Below, one piece after another: positions 8,369-16,125 of a DNA stretch of 64,000 nucleotides. A program made the translations under genes and the position numbers. The stretch covers positions 248,001-312,000 of the forward strand of contig CAVZDY010000003.1 in NCBI GenBank assembly GCA_963774195.1, in the 5' to 3' direction. Origin of the DNA: Roseiarcus sp963774195 (GTDB lineage: Bacteria; Pseudomonadota; Alphaproteobacteria; Rhizobiales; Beijerinckiaceae). The notes beneath the pieces are model-generated. The model saw only the letters and a list, made by a program, of their open reading frames with translations, ran no database searches and had not been told where the DNA came from. Each line of letters starts with the position of its first letter. Position 1 is the first letter of the stretch.

Positions 8369-9953
8369 GTCTTTTCACCCTTCGCTCGATCGCCGCGAAC
8401 AGCCGGACCACCGCAAAGACCAGAACAATGAAGGTCGCCATCAGGAGGTTCATGACGACCGCGACATTGCCGCGCTCGGCGATGATCGAAGTCGAAGCCG
8501 AGATCAGTTCCGGAACCGCCACGGCGCTGGCCATGCCAGTGGCCTTCACCACATTGACCAAGGCCGCGGTCACAGGACCGGAGGACACGCGCAATACCTC
8601 GGGCAACGTCGCTCTGGTCAACCGGAAATCACCGCGGCTGGCCCGCGCGTGGGCCGCCCCGTCGAGCAGGGCCGCCATCGTCGCGGCGCCCGTATAGAGC
8701 GATAGGCAGAGCACGACGATCGCGAAAGGATTGAACAATATCCCCCATCGCGCGACCGCGATGCTGCCGATCCCGAACATCAGGACGTAGATTTGCAGCA
8801 GCGGCGGCGTCATCCGCGCAACGGTGGCGCCGGCAAGGCAGAGATTGCTGAGCAGCAGGACGCGCGCCTCCGCGACGAAGGCGCCGACGACGCCAACAAA
8901 CAGACTGCCGAGAACGCAGGCGACCGTCAGCAGCAATGTGGTTGCGAGCCCGGACAGGAGTTGCGCCCGATCGTAGTCGTCGTAGAGCGGCTCGAGATCG
9001 AGCCCTATCCTCTCTTTGATGAAGAGCCCGAGGCGCTCCAATCCGCCGACGTCTGCCGAAGTCAGGAAGGCTTTATTTCGACATTCGGGCGGCCATTGGC
9101 CGTTCTCACGCCGGAGGCAGATCGGCAGGCCATCGGGCCCAGTCCGGCTCCAGAGACGATGCATCTCAGCGAGGAAGCCGCTCGGCCTCAAGCCCCACTT
9201 AGCCTCGCGCTCGATCAGAAAGCCGGTCCGATGCCAATCGGCGATCGTATCGCTGATAATGCGCTCTAGGCGGCCGCCTTCTTCGTCGCGGGCGATCGCG
9301 ACAGCCCATGGGTCAACGAGAGAAGACGGCAGCGGGGCTTCGTAACCCTTCCACTCCGGCGTCATGATATCGCCGGCGATCGCGGTGTCGTCGAACATCC
9401 AGCCGACGCAACGCCCGTCTCGCATAGCGAGCTTGGCGTCCCGCACGTTATTGAACATCTGCAGGTCCAGCAGATAGCGCTGAGCCATCGGACGGTTGAA
9501 ATAGGCGCCCTGCGTTGCGCAGATTTTCTTGCCGCGCAGATCGCTCCAATCGTTAGGGGAACGCCCAGGCGGCATCATCAGCGTAACGCCGCTTGCGTAG
9601 TAGTCAGGCTCGATGAGGGTCGCCAGCCGGCGCCGGTCCGCAGTGTCGCCCATCGTCGCCAGCAGGATGTCGATGCTGCCGTCTTCCAATTTCTGGAGGC
9701 GGTTGCTGCCGGTCACGCCGACCTTGCGCAGCTCAACGCCGAGCCGCCTCGCCAAATCGGCGGCGAGGTCGTGTTCGAAACCGCGGAAGTCGCCGGCGGC
9801 GTCGAGCATGCCGAAGGGCGGATAATCGAGCTTGACGCCGACGATCACAGCGCCGCGTTTTTTTATCAGGTCCAGCCGATCGGCGCGGGCGCTTGTGCTG
9901 AGGAAGCATGCCGCCAGCAGGGCCAGGGCCAGACCCAAAAGCTTCCTTGTCAC
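8355..9953 (-). CDS. fused amino-acid-binding protein and ABC permease
   Basis: 532 residues. A signal peptide (residues 1-24, ending ARA) precedes a family-3 solute-binding domain at about 25-290 (GVKLDYPPFGMLDAAGDFRGFEHDL is the typical N-terminal motif). From about 320 to 525 follows a permease domain with about five membrane spans and the region TRATLPEVLRVSSGPVTAALVN that corresponds to the permease coupling loop. The binding domain would be tethered in the periplasm next to the channel. Start is GTG at 9953 with GGAAG upstream. Fusions of this order are known in the amino-acid ABC family. The next gene supplies a second permease; no ATPase is present in the neighbourhood. Confidence 0.82.
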   Translation of the reverse strand: MTRKLLGLALALLAACFLSTSARADRLDLIKKRGAVIVGVKLDYPPFGMLDAAGDFRGFEHDLAADLARRLGVELRKVGVTGSNRLQKLEDGSIDILLATMGDTADRRRLATLIEPDYYASGVTLMMPPGRSPNDWSDLRGKKICATQGAYFNRPMAQRYLLDLQMFNNVRDAKLAMRDGRCVGWMFDDTAIAGDIMTPEWKGYEAPLPSSLVDPWAVAIARDEEGGRLERIISDTIADWHRTGFLIEREAKWGLRPSGFLAEMHRLWSRTGPDGLPICLRRENGQWPPECRNKAFLTSADVGGLERLGLFIKERIGLDLEPLYDDYDRAQLLSGLATTLLLTVACVLGSLFVGVVGAFVAEARVLLLSNLCLAGATVARMTPPLLQIYVLMFGIGSIAVARWGILFNPFAIVVLCLSLYTGAATMAALLDGAAHARASRGDFRLTRATLPEVLRVSSGPVTAALVNVVKATGMASAVAVPELISASTSIIAERGNVAVVMNLLMATFIVLVFAVVRLFAAIERRVKRHGAA

Positions 9954-10009
9954 AGGCGCGCTTCCACGCTATCGCCTCAAATAGGAGAATGGCCCGCCGT
10001 CGGCCACGT

Positions 10010-10918
10010 TCAGACCGGGTCGGCTACGGCGCAGATGCCATAACCGAACGACGACGGCGCCCAACGCAGCATCGCTTCGTCGAGCGTTCGAATGGCCGGC
10101 GACTGTGTGATCATCCATTCCGGCAGCAGGCTCTCCGGCGACGTCTCGCGCAGCTGAAAGCCGCCTTCGGCCAGTTCCTCGCGCAACCGCGTGATGGTAT
10201 AGAGATGGTAAAAGAACCGGGCCGGCTGGCCACCGACGACCCGCGTGAAGTGGATGTTGCCGTCCTCGAATTCCGCGCCCCGCGCCCGCCCCAAACGGCG
10301 ATCAAGCATCGCCTTGAGCAGTTCCTTCGGCCGACGCCTGAAGATGTTGGGCACGCTCATCGCCAGCGCGGCGCCGGTCGGTTCGACCAGTCGGCGCAGC
10401 GCTCGTAGAGTCGCGATGCGTGCGGCGCGGTCGCCAACATGCGACAGCACGCCGAACATCATGAGGATGAGGTCGAAGGGCCCTGCGTTCGCCAGCGCCT
10501 CGAGAGGGCCGCCGACCAACGTCGCGCGCGACCCGAGCGGATGCTGGCGCAAAAGGTGACGGAACTCGGCGATGGCCCCGGCGGAAACGTCATAACCGGT
10601 AATGAACGCCGGCGTCTGCTCCAACAGCGCCAGAGAGTAACGCCCGTTGCCGCATCCAAAATCGAGAATGTGCCGCGCGTTGCGGGCGCCCGCGTTCAAG
10701 ATCGTCGCCAAGGTCGTTCGATTGGGCGCGGGATAGCGAAGAGCGTAGTCGCCGCTGCTGAAATAGTGATCGTAAAGTTCTATGGCCGCGTCGACGATCT
10801 GGGGCCCCGCGGCGTCTCCCGTCGCAGGCGTCTTACCAACTCCCGATTCAAGCTCAGACCCGTCCCAATTAATAGGTCTCGCCCGGGCATGGGCGTCCGA
10901 AAGCGAACCGATTGACAT
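10010..10918 (-). CDS. class I SAM-dependent methyltransferase
   Basis: 302 residues from the ATG at 10918; the frame is open for 84 more bases upstream to another ATG at 11002. The Rossmann-fold motif I is clear (HILDFGCGNGRYSLAL, near residue 85), followed by an acidic end of strand 2 (GYDVSAGAIAEF) and FDLILMMFGVLSHV as motif IV. Substrate cannot be read from the sequence; the overall layout resembles small-molecule or tRNA wobble-type methyltransferases. It is transcribed in the same direction as the ABC genes but separated by 57 bases, and has no other clear partner. Confidence 0.8.
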   Translation of the reverse strand: MSIGSLSDAHARARPINWDGSELESGVGKTPATGDAAGPQIVDAAIELYDHYFSSGDYALRYPAPNRTTLATILNAGARNARHILDFGCGNGRYSLALLEQTPAFITGYDVSAGAIAEFRHLLRQHPLGSRATLVGGPLEALANAGPFDLILMMFGVLSHVGDRAARIATLRALRRLVEPTGAALAMSVPNIFRRRPKELLKAMLDRRLGRARGAEFEDGNIHFTRVVGGQPARFFYHLYTITRLREELAEGGFQLRETSPESLLPEWMITQSPAIRTLDEAMLRWAPSSFGYGICAVADPV

Positions 10919-11291
10919 GAGGCGAACGCCCTTTACGCAGCCGTCGGGGCGTTCATCGCCGCCAAAACATGAACGGCCGCATCTGCGTGTCGCGGCGAAC
11001 AAAAGAGCGCTAAATCACAATCTTTAAGAAAGGAACAACGAGATTATGGGGATTACGGTGATAGTTTACTCAATCCCCGAAGCTGAGAAGGCATGCGACG
11101 CATGCGAGAGCCAAGGGCCTCGCCGGCCCCGTTCACTGTGTGCTTGAACGCCATTCTGCGCGAGAGGAATTCGAACTCAAGGACGGCCCGAAGGGCCGCC
11201 GCCGCAAGTTCGAATTCCTCTCGCGCTCCGCTCCGCGAAGCAACGCGATCGGCGAGCTGACTCGGCCGGACTGCCCACCGACAGCCAGCGC
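10919..11291. other. intergenic region with hairpins
   Basis: Beyond the methyltransferase start this stretch holds no convincing gene. It contains GGGGATT/AATCCCC inverted arms at 11048-11078, GCATGC/GCATGC around 11091-11105, and the long perfect inverted repeat at 11158-11226. Downstream of these lies a fragment copied from the nucleoside phosphorylase tail. The clustering of palindromes and gene scraps suggests an old insertion or rearrangement site. Confidence 0.45.
11158..11226. repeat. 20-bp perfect inverted repeat with inner hairpin
   Basis: GCGCGAGAGGAATTCGAACT at 11158-11177 is exactly repeated in inverted form at 11207-11226, with a 29-base centre that itself folds (GGCCC GAA GGGCC). 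The whole unit can form one long cruciform. The arm AGTTCGAATTCCTCTCGCGC resembles the T-arm and 3' end of a tRNA, but no complete tRNA surrounds it. No T-run, so a plain terminator is less likely than a small mobile or recombination-derived element. Confidence 0.7.
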
Positions 11292-11390
11292 CGGGCAGAA
11301 GCGCTTCTTGCCTTTGGCCTTCTTGCGGGCGTCCCAGTCGGCGAGGATGACGACGGCTCGGCTGGTGACCGCGCGGGCTTACGCGAAATT
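11292..11390 (-). pseudogene. remnant of a nucleoside phosphorylase C-terminus
   Basis: The minus strand reads SRAVVILADWDARKKAKGKK followed by RFCPALA, which matches the last residues of the intact phosphorylase encoded at 36737-37561 (SRAVVILTGWDARKKARGKK, then HFYPALAL). About 85 bases are closely similar at the DNA level. Nothing upstream of this matches the rest of the gene, and the reading frame runs on past the normal stop. It is therefore a truncated duplicate of only the 3' end. Confidence 0.7.
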
Positions 11391-11442
11391 TGCCGTTCAC
11401 TCGAAGCGCCCCGTCACGAAGCGCGCCGTCTCCGACCAAACT

Positions 11443-11712
11443 CTATACAGGCCTGCATCGAAAGCCCCTTCGGTTATTCGCGCGCGCAGCGCGCATTCCC
11501 TCGGGGCAGGCCGGTGGACGGACGGCTTCCCTGACGCAATGCCCGGATACCACGCTGCGACGAAATCCTTCGCCGCAGCCGCCGGCGATCAATTGGATGT
11601 TCGACAGTGCAGCGGTGTCCAGGACCGGCCTCACGGCGGCCTGGACGTCGGTGGACAACATCGCGAGCGCGCTCGCTGTCGTCAGCAGTATCCTTCGGGC
11701 AAGAGCGGACAC
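11443..11712 (-). CDS. small secreted Cys-containing protein (GCG/CRP-like)
   Basis: 89 residues. Residues 1-25 form a signal peptide (MSALARRILLTTASALAMLS, then TDVQA). The mature part has GGCGEGFRRSVVSGHCV and ends FRCRPV, with four cysteines, similar to the short GCGxGxxRxxxGxCRP proteins common in Rhizobiales. Those are exported proteins of unknown function. The gene stands alone between two non-coding stretches. Confidence 0.6.
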   Translation of the reverse strand: MSALARRILLTTASALAMLSTDVQAAVRPVLDTAALSNIQLIAGGCGEGFRRSVVSGHCVREAVRPPACPEGMRAARANNRRGFRCRPV

Positions 11713-12055
11713 GATCGCCTCCCCTTTTAAATTTTGAAAGTCAGGGCCGGGAACATGGTTCCCCGGGGCTCCCGATCCGAGTCAGAAACTCACCGAGCGC
11801 CAGCGACGGAAACAGCACTCGGCCCCGCTCGAGGTCGCCAACGTCGGACCGACGATCCGGCGACGCCATCGGCGTTCGATTCCCATTCTAACGCCGATCC
11901 CGAGGACGCCTAATTGTCAAAAAGGCGTAGCGTCGCAACCTGAACGAACGACGCTGCCTGCAACATCCCAATGGCCCTCTGGCCTTCGGAGCGATCGCCC
12001 ACTGCGGCCGGTTGGCGATCAACCGGGTGCGTTACGGCCATGGACCCCATTCTCT
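11713..12055. other. intergenic region, nothing recognised
   Basis: 343 GC-rich bases between the small secreted protein gene and the end of the NodB-fold hydrolase gene. I find no coding pattern, repeat or terminator I can support. Confidence 0.4.
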
Positions 12056-12907
12056 TCAGGAGCGCAGCGTCAGACCTCGCGGGAATTGCCGGTGATAAGC
12101 GTCGAGCGCTTGGGACATCGTCACGAACTGAGCGCCCTCTGAAGCGAGCCGGCCGATCACGCGGTCGAGCATGCGCATGCGATGGCCGCGGCCGATGACG
12201 TGGGGGTGAAATGTCAGGGTGAAGACGCCCCAGTCCTGCGTCTCCTTCATATAGAGAAAGTCATCGATCCAGTTGCGCTCGACGGCCGCCGCTTCCGCGA
12301 GTCCGGGGAGAATCCCGCGCTCCGAGACGGAGTATTCGAAATGCGGAAAGTCATCGAGGCTCCAGCTTACCGGCATTTCGACGAGCGGCGTGTCCTCGCC
12401 GAAGATCATCGGCTCGAGCAGGGAGACCTTGTCGCCGCTGCGCACCTGATAGGGCAGGGTGTCGTGGCCCATCATGCTGCTGTCGTAGCTGAAGCCGTGT
12501 TTGAGCAGCAGTTCGACGCTGTGCGGGCTGAGGTCCCATGAGGGCGAGCGATAGCCGACCGGCTTCGACCCGGTCAGCCGCTCGATCGCCTTCAGGCCGC
12601 GGAGGAGTTCGTCCTCCTCTTCCTGGCGGTTCATCGTGGCTGGCGGTCGATGCGTCCAGCCGTGGTGCGCGATTTCGTGCCCGGCGTTGCGCACGCCTTC
12701 GACGCAGCGCGGATAGCTTTCGATCGTGTGGCCGGGAATGAACCAGGTGCTCGGCGCGTTGTGCGCCTTGAGCAGCGACAGGATGCGCGGCGTCGCGGCG
12801 ATGCCGAAGTCGCCGCGCGATATCGCGGTCGGCGTCGTCTGTCCGCGCGCGATCATCAGCGACGCGTTGTCGTGATCGAAGGTCAAGCAGACGAGAAGGT
12901 TTGACAT
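12056..12907 (-). CDS. polysaccharide deacetylase-fold (NodB) hydrolase
   Basis: 283 residues with the NodB-homology motifs in order: TFDHDN near residue 10 (catalytic base and metal Asp), GHEIAHHGWTH near 80 (metal-binding His pair), GYRSPSWDLSPHS near 120 and LTFHPHVIGR near 235 (motif with catalytic His). No signal peptide, so it is cytoplasmic, like the PuuE/imidase branch that opens cyclic imides or allantoin rather than the secreted chitin deacetylases. It starts at the ATG at 12907 with GGAGGA upstream. It is the last gene of the operon with two SDRs and a LIV-type importer, suggesting hydrolysis of an imported amide or imide. Substrate is an inference. Confidence 0.8.
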   Translation of the reverse strand: MSNLLVCLTFDHDNASLMIARGQTTPTAISRGDFGIAATPRILSLLKAHNAPSTWFIPGHTIESYPRCVEGVRNAGHEIAHHGWTHRPPATMNRQEEEDELLRGLKAIERLTGSKPVGYRSPSWDLSPHSVELLLKHGFSYDSSMMGHDTLPYQVRSGDKVSLLEPMIFGEDTPLVEMPVSWSLDDFPHFEYSVSERGILPGLAEAAAVERNWIDDFLYMKETQDWGVFTLTFHPHVIGRGHRMRMLDRVIGRLASEGAQFVTMSQALDAYHRQFPRGLTLRS

Positions 12908-12980
12908 CAATGTCCTCCAAATCTCACGCGGGCAGGGGTTTCAGCGACCAGTATGAGATGCGCAAGTCCCCTTCGTCTTT

Positions 12981-13110
12981 GCGAGCGGAGCGAAGCAATC
13001 CAGCGAACGAGAACTCGCCAGCAAGTTGCGAGTCCGTTCTGTGGGCGCCTCAATCAACTGACGCTTCGATCTCTAAATCGCCGCGCTTCGCTCGCGATGA
13101 CGACAGGGGT
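12981..13110. repeat. 130-bp dispersed intergenic repeat, copy A
   Basis: Begins GCGAGCGGAGCGAAGCAATC and ends GCGATGACGACAGGGGT. A closely similar 129-bp copy lies at 24105-24233. The two ends are partly complementary (GCGAGCGGAGCGAAG against CTTCGCTCGC), so the unit can fold back on itself. It sits between the second SDR gene and the NodB-fold hydrolase gene of the same operon and could affect the messenger there. Confidence 0.75.
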
Positions 13111-13113
13111 GTT

Positions 13114-13881
13114 CTAAACTTTGCCGTGGCGCGCCGCGAGGAAGCCGCCATCGACGGGCAACACAGCGCCCGTGACGAAAGCCGCGTCGTCGGACGCAAG
13201 GAAGGCGACGGGTCCGGCGATGTCCGCCGGCTGGCCGATGCGCTCCATCGGGGTCGCCTCAACCTGAAGCTTGAGGTACAGCGGGTTCTGACGATGGGCG
13301 GCCGTCATCGCTGTGTCGATGACGCCGGGAGCGACGGCGTTGACGCGAATGCCTTGCGGCGCGAGTTCGCCGGCGATCTGGCGCGTGACCTGAGCGACGC
13401 CCGCCTTTGCCGCCGCATAGGCTGTGGTGCCGGGATAGCCTGTCAGTCCGAAGACGGAGGAGATATTGACGATCCGCCCGCCTGGTTTCGGTAGGTGCGG
13501 GACGATCGCGCGCGTCAGGCGCAGCATCGAGGAGAGATTGGTGTCGATGATGCAATCGATCAACGCGTCATCGGAGTCGATGAGACGCTTCGAGCCGCCG
13601 ACGCCGGCATTGTTGACGAGGATGTCGACACGCCCGAACGCCTCGAGCACGGCCTGGACGATCGTCGCGCCGGCGCCGCGATCGGCGACGTTCTTGACGA
13701 GCGCGACCTGGCCGAGCCGCTTGGCCGTCGCCTCGACCTCGGGCAGCACGTCGACGAGGAGCACCTTCGCGGACTCGGCCGCGAAACGCGCGGCGATGCC
13801 CTCGCCGATGCCGCGCCCCGCTCCGGTGACGATGACGACCTGACCGTCGAAACGCTTCGAGTTAAGCAAGGCGACCTCCAT
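13114..13881 (-). CDS. short-chain dehydrogenase/reductase
   Basis: 255 residues of the classical SDR family. The cofactor motif TGAGRGIGEGIA lies near residue 20, NNAG near 91, the catalytic Ser in VNISSVFG near 140, and the YAAAKAG triad segment (Tyr and Lys) near 155. The end PVDGG is typical. Members oxidise or reduce alcohols and ketones with NAD(P); the Asp after strand 2 (LLVDV) suggests NAD preference. It overlaps the upstream SDR gene by 20 bases and belongs to the LIV-transporter operon. Specific substrate not readable. Confidence 0.88.
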   Translation of the reverse strand: MEVALLNSKRFDGQVVIVTGAGRGIGEGIAARFAAESAKVLLVDVLPEVEATAKRLGQVALVKNVADRGAGATIVQAVLEAFGRVDILVNNAGVGGSKRLIDSDDALIDCIIDTNLSSMLRLTRAIVPHLPKPGGRIVNISSVFGLTGYPGTTAYAAAKAGVAQVTRQIAGELAPQGIRVNAVAPGVIDTAMTAAHRQNPLYLKLQVEATPMERIGQPADIAGPVAFLASDDAAFVTGAVLPVDGGFLAARHGKV

Positions 13882-14626
13882 CGATGGGAAGCGCGACGCC
13901 GGTCGTGAAGCTTGCGGCGTCGCTGAGGAGATAGAGCACGGCGTCCGCGACTTCCTGCGGCTGTCCGAAGCAATTCATTGGATGTTTCGATTTCTGGAAC
14001 GCCTCTCGCGCGGCCTGCGCGGCGGCATCCCCTGCGGCGGCGACCGCCTGGCGGTGGATGGGCGAATCGATCGTGCCGGGGCAGACGCAATTGACGCGGA
14101 TGTTCTCGGCGGCGTGGTTGAGCGCGAGGCTCCTGGTCAACAGCGTGACGGCGCCCTTGGTGGCCGAATAGGTCGACAGAACCGGCGAGCCTTGCAGGCC
14201 GGCGGTGGAGGAGAACAGCACCACCGATCCTTTGCCGATCTCGCGCATCTGGGGAACGAAATGCTTGGCGGCGAGATATGCGCCTTTGACGTTGACCGCG
14301 AAGGCCATGTCCCAATCGGCCTCGTCGACGTCGATGATGGGTTTCGACGGTCCGAGGATGCCGGCGGCGACGACGAGCATCTCGACGGGGCCAAACGCCT
14401 CCTTGGCCGCCTGGGCGAAGCGCGCCACGTCGGCCGAGGATGCAGCGTCGCCGACCATCGTCACGGCGCCGGGGCAGGCGGCCGCGGTGATCGCTAGGCC
14501 CTCGCGATCGCGGTCGAACAGCGCGAGCTTGGCGCCCTCCCTTGCGAGGCTCTGCGCGGCCGCGCGTCCGAGCGCGCCGGCCGCGCCGGTGACAGCGGCG
14601 ACGCGGTTAGTGAAGCGATCAGTCAT
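13862..14626 (-). CDS. short-chain dehydrogenase/reductase
   Basis: 254 residues, classical SDR. TGAAGALGRAAA near residue 14 is the nucleotide-binding loop, LFDRD the acidic strand-2 end favouring NAD, VLFSSTAG the catalytic Ser region and YSATKGA the Tyr-x3-Lys pair. It overlaps livF by 8 bases at its start and the next SDR by 20 bases at its end, so the three are one translationally coupled unit. Two consecutive SDRs suggest two oxidation steps in the pathway, or one enzyme for each stereoisomer; this is inference. Confidence 0.88.
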   Translation of the reverse strand: MTDRFTNRVAAVTGAAGALGRAAAQSLAREGAKLALFDRDREGLAITAAACPGAVTMVGDAASSADVARFAQAAKEAFGPVEMLVVAAGILGPSKPIIDVDEADWDMAFAVNVKGAYLAAKHFVPQMREIGKGSVVLFSSTAGLQGSPVLSTYSATKGAVTLLTRSLALNHAAENIRVNCVCPGTIDSPIHRQAVAAAGDAAAQAAREAFQKSKHPMNCFGQPQEVADAVLYLLSDAASFTTGVALPIDGGRLA

Positions 14627-15338
14627 GCTGCTTGCCTCCGAGATAGAATTCCTCGAGCTCCGCCATGGCGACGCCGTCGCCGATCTCGCGCTCGTAGGCG
14701 ATCTTGCCGCTGCGGATCACGTAGAGGTAGTCGGCGATGTCGAGCGCCATTCCGACGTTCTGCTCGACGAGCAGGAGCGTCAGCCCGAGATTGCGCAAGC
14801 CCAGAATCGCCTCGGCGATTTCCTCGACCACGCGCGGCGCCAACGCTGCTGAGGGCTCGTCGAGCAACAGGACGGACGGCCTCGCCATCAGCGAGCGCCC
14901 AATCGAAAGCATCTGCCGCTCGCCGCCCGACAGCATGCCGGCGTTGACCTTGCGCCGCTCGCGCAGCCGCTTGAAACGCCCATAGACGTTCTCGAGATCC
15001 TCGGCGATCGCCTGACGCTCGCGCCTGCGGTGATAGGCGCCCATGAGGAGGTTCTCCTCGACGCTCATGCCGGCAAAGACCTCCTTGCCCTGGGGCACCA
15101 ACGAGAGGCCGAGCGCCGACCGCTTCTCGGCGGGCACGTCGTCGATCGGCTGACCGTTGAGGATGATGCGGCCCTCCTGAACCGGCACGAGGCCGACGAT
15201 CGCCTTGAGCGTCGTCGATTTGCCGGTTCCGTTGCCGCCGAGCAGCGCCACGAGCCCGCCCTTGGGGACAGTGATGCTGACGCCGTGCAGGATCCGGCTG
15301 CGCCCGTAGCCGGCGACGATGTTCTCAACGCTGAGCAC
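14619..15338 (-). CDS. livF: branched-chain amino acid-type ABC transporter ATPase (LivF)
   Basis: 239 residues from the GTG at 15338, which follows GGTGGAAG and gives the usual LivF length; the frame is open upstream to a TTG at 15377. Walker A is GGNGTGKST, the signature LSGGERQ and Walker B VLLLDEPSAAL, with the switch His replaced by the LivF-type VEQN. It hydrolyses ATP on the inner face of the membrane for the LIV-type importer encoded by its neighbours. It overlaps livG by 14 bases. The HAAT family carries amino acids, amides, urea and aromatic acids, so the name does not fix the substrate. Confidence 0.9.
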   Translation of the reverse strand: MLSVENIVAGYGRSRILHGVSITVPKGGLVALLGGNGTGKSTTLKAIVGLVPVQEGRIILNGQPIDDVPAEKRSALGLSLVPQGKEVFAGMSVEENLLMGAYHRRRERQAIAEDLENVYGRFKRLRERRKVNAGMLSGGERQMLSIGRSLMARPSVLLLDEPSAALAPRVVEEIAEAILGLRNLGLTLLLVEQNVGMALDIADYLYVIRSGKIAYEREIGDGVAMAELEEFYLGGKQHD

Positions 15339-16125
15339 GGCGCTTCCACCCCGAGCCGATATAGGCTTCGACGACAATCGGTTCCTTGACCACTGTGGCG
15401 GGCCGTCCCTCCGCGATCTTCACCCCGGAATCGAGCACGACGACCTCGTCGCACAGATCGCGCACCACGCGCATGTCGTGCTCGACGAGTAGAATGCTCA
15501 TGCCGAATTCGTCGCGCATCCGGCGGATCAACACGATCAGCTTGTCGACGTTGGGCGGCGATAGGCCCGCCGCCGGCTCGTCGAGCACGAAGAGGCTCGG
15601 CTCGCTCATGATGCCGCGCGCGAGCTCGACCATGCGCTGCTGTCCGATCGACAAGGCGGTGACGGGATTGAGCGCAAATTTGTCGAGCTCGAACCACGAT
15701 AGAAGCTCGCGGGCGCGCCAACGCGTCCGCTCGTCCTCATCGCGCGCTACGCGGCGGCCGAGGAACGTGTCGAGCAAGCTCGTCTTCATCCGCATGTGAT
15801 GGGCGAGGACAAGATTGTCCTCGACGTTGAGCGAGCGGAAGAGCCGCAGCAGCTGAAAGGATCGCGCCATGCCGGCGCGCGCTCTCTGATGGGAGGGGGC
15901 GGCAGTGATGTCTTTTCCATTGAAGGCGAAGGCGCCGGAATTCGGAAAGAGGTCGCCTGTGACCAGGTTGACCATCGTCGATTTTCCCGAGCCGTTCGGG
16001 CCTATCAGGCCGACGATCTGGCCTTTTGCGACGCTGAGGCTGACGTCGGAGACGGCGGTGACGCCGCCGAATCGCTTCACGACGTTGCGGGCTTCCAGAA
16101 CGGGGGGCGGGGCTTGCTCGCTCAT
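15325..16125 (-). CDS. livG: branched-chain amino acid-type ABC transporter ATPase (LivG)
   Basis: 266 residues, starting at the ATG at 16125 that overlaps the livM stop by 4 bases. Walker A is GPNGSGKST, Walker B LFVLDEPAAGL and the switch region VEHDM. The signature is degenerate in the usual LivG manner, LSIGQQRM. It pairs with LivF to energise the LivH-LivM channel. The short overlap with both neighbours indicates tight translational coupling. Confidence 0.92.
   Translation of the reverse strand: MSEQAPPPVLEARNVVKRFGGVTAVSDVSLSVAKGQIVGLIGPNGSGKSTMVNLVTGDLFPNSGAFAFNGKDITAAPSHQRARAGMARSFQLLRLFRSLNVEDNLVLAHHMRMKTSLLDTFLGRRVARDEDERTRWRARELLSWFELDKFALNPVTALSIGQQRMVELARGIMSEPSLFVLDEPAAGLSPPNVDKLIVLIRRMRDEFGMSILLVEHDMRVVRDLCDEVVVLDSGVKIAEGRPATVVKEPIVVEAYIGSGWKRRAQR

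Noticed and set aside
11200..11235. tRNA gene suggested by AGTTCGAATTCC
   Set aside because: The flanking bases cannot form a T-stem with a proper acceptor stem, and no anticodon or D arm precedes it; it is part of an inverted repeat.
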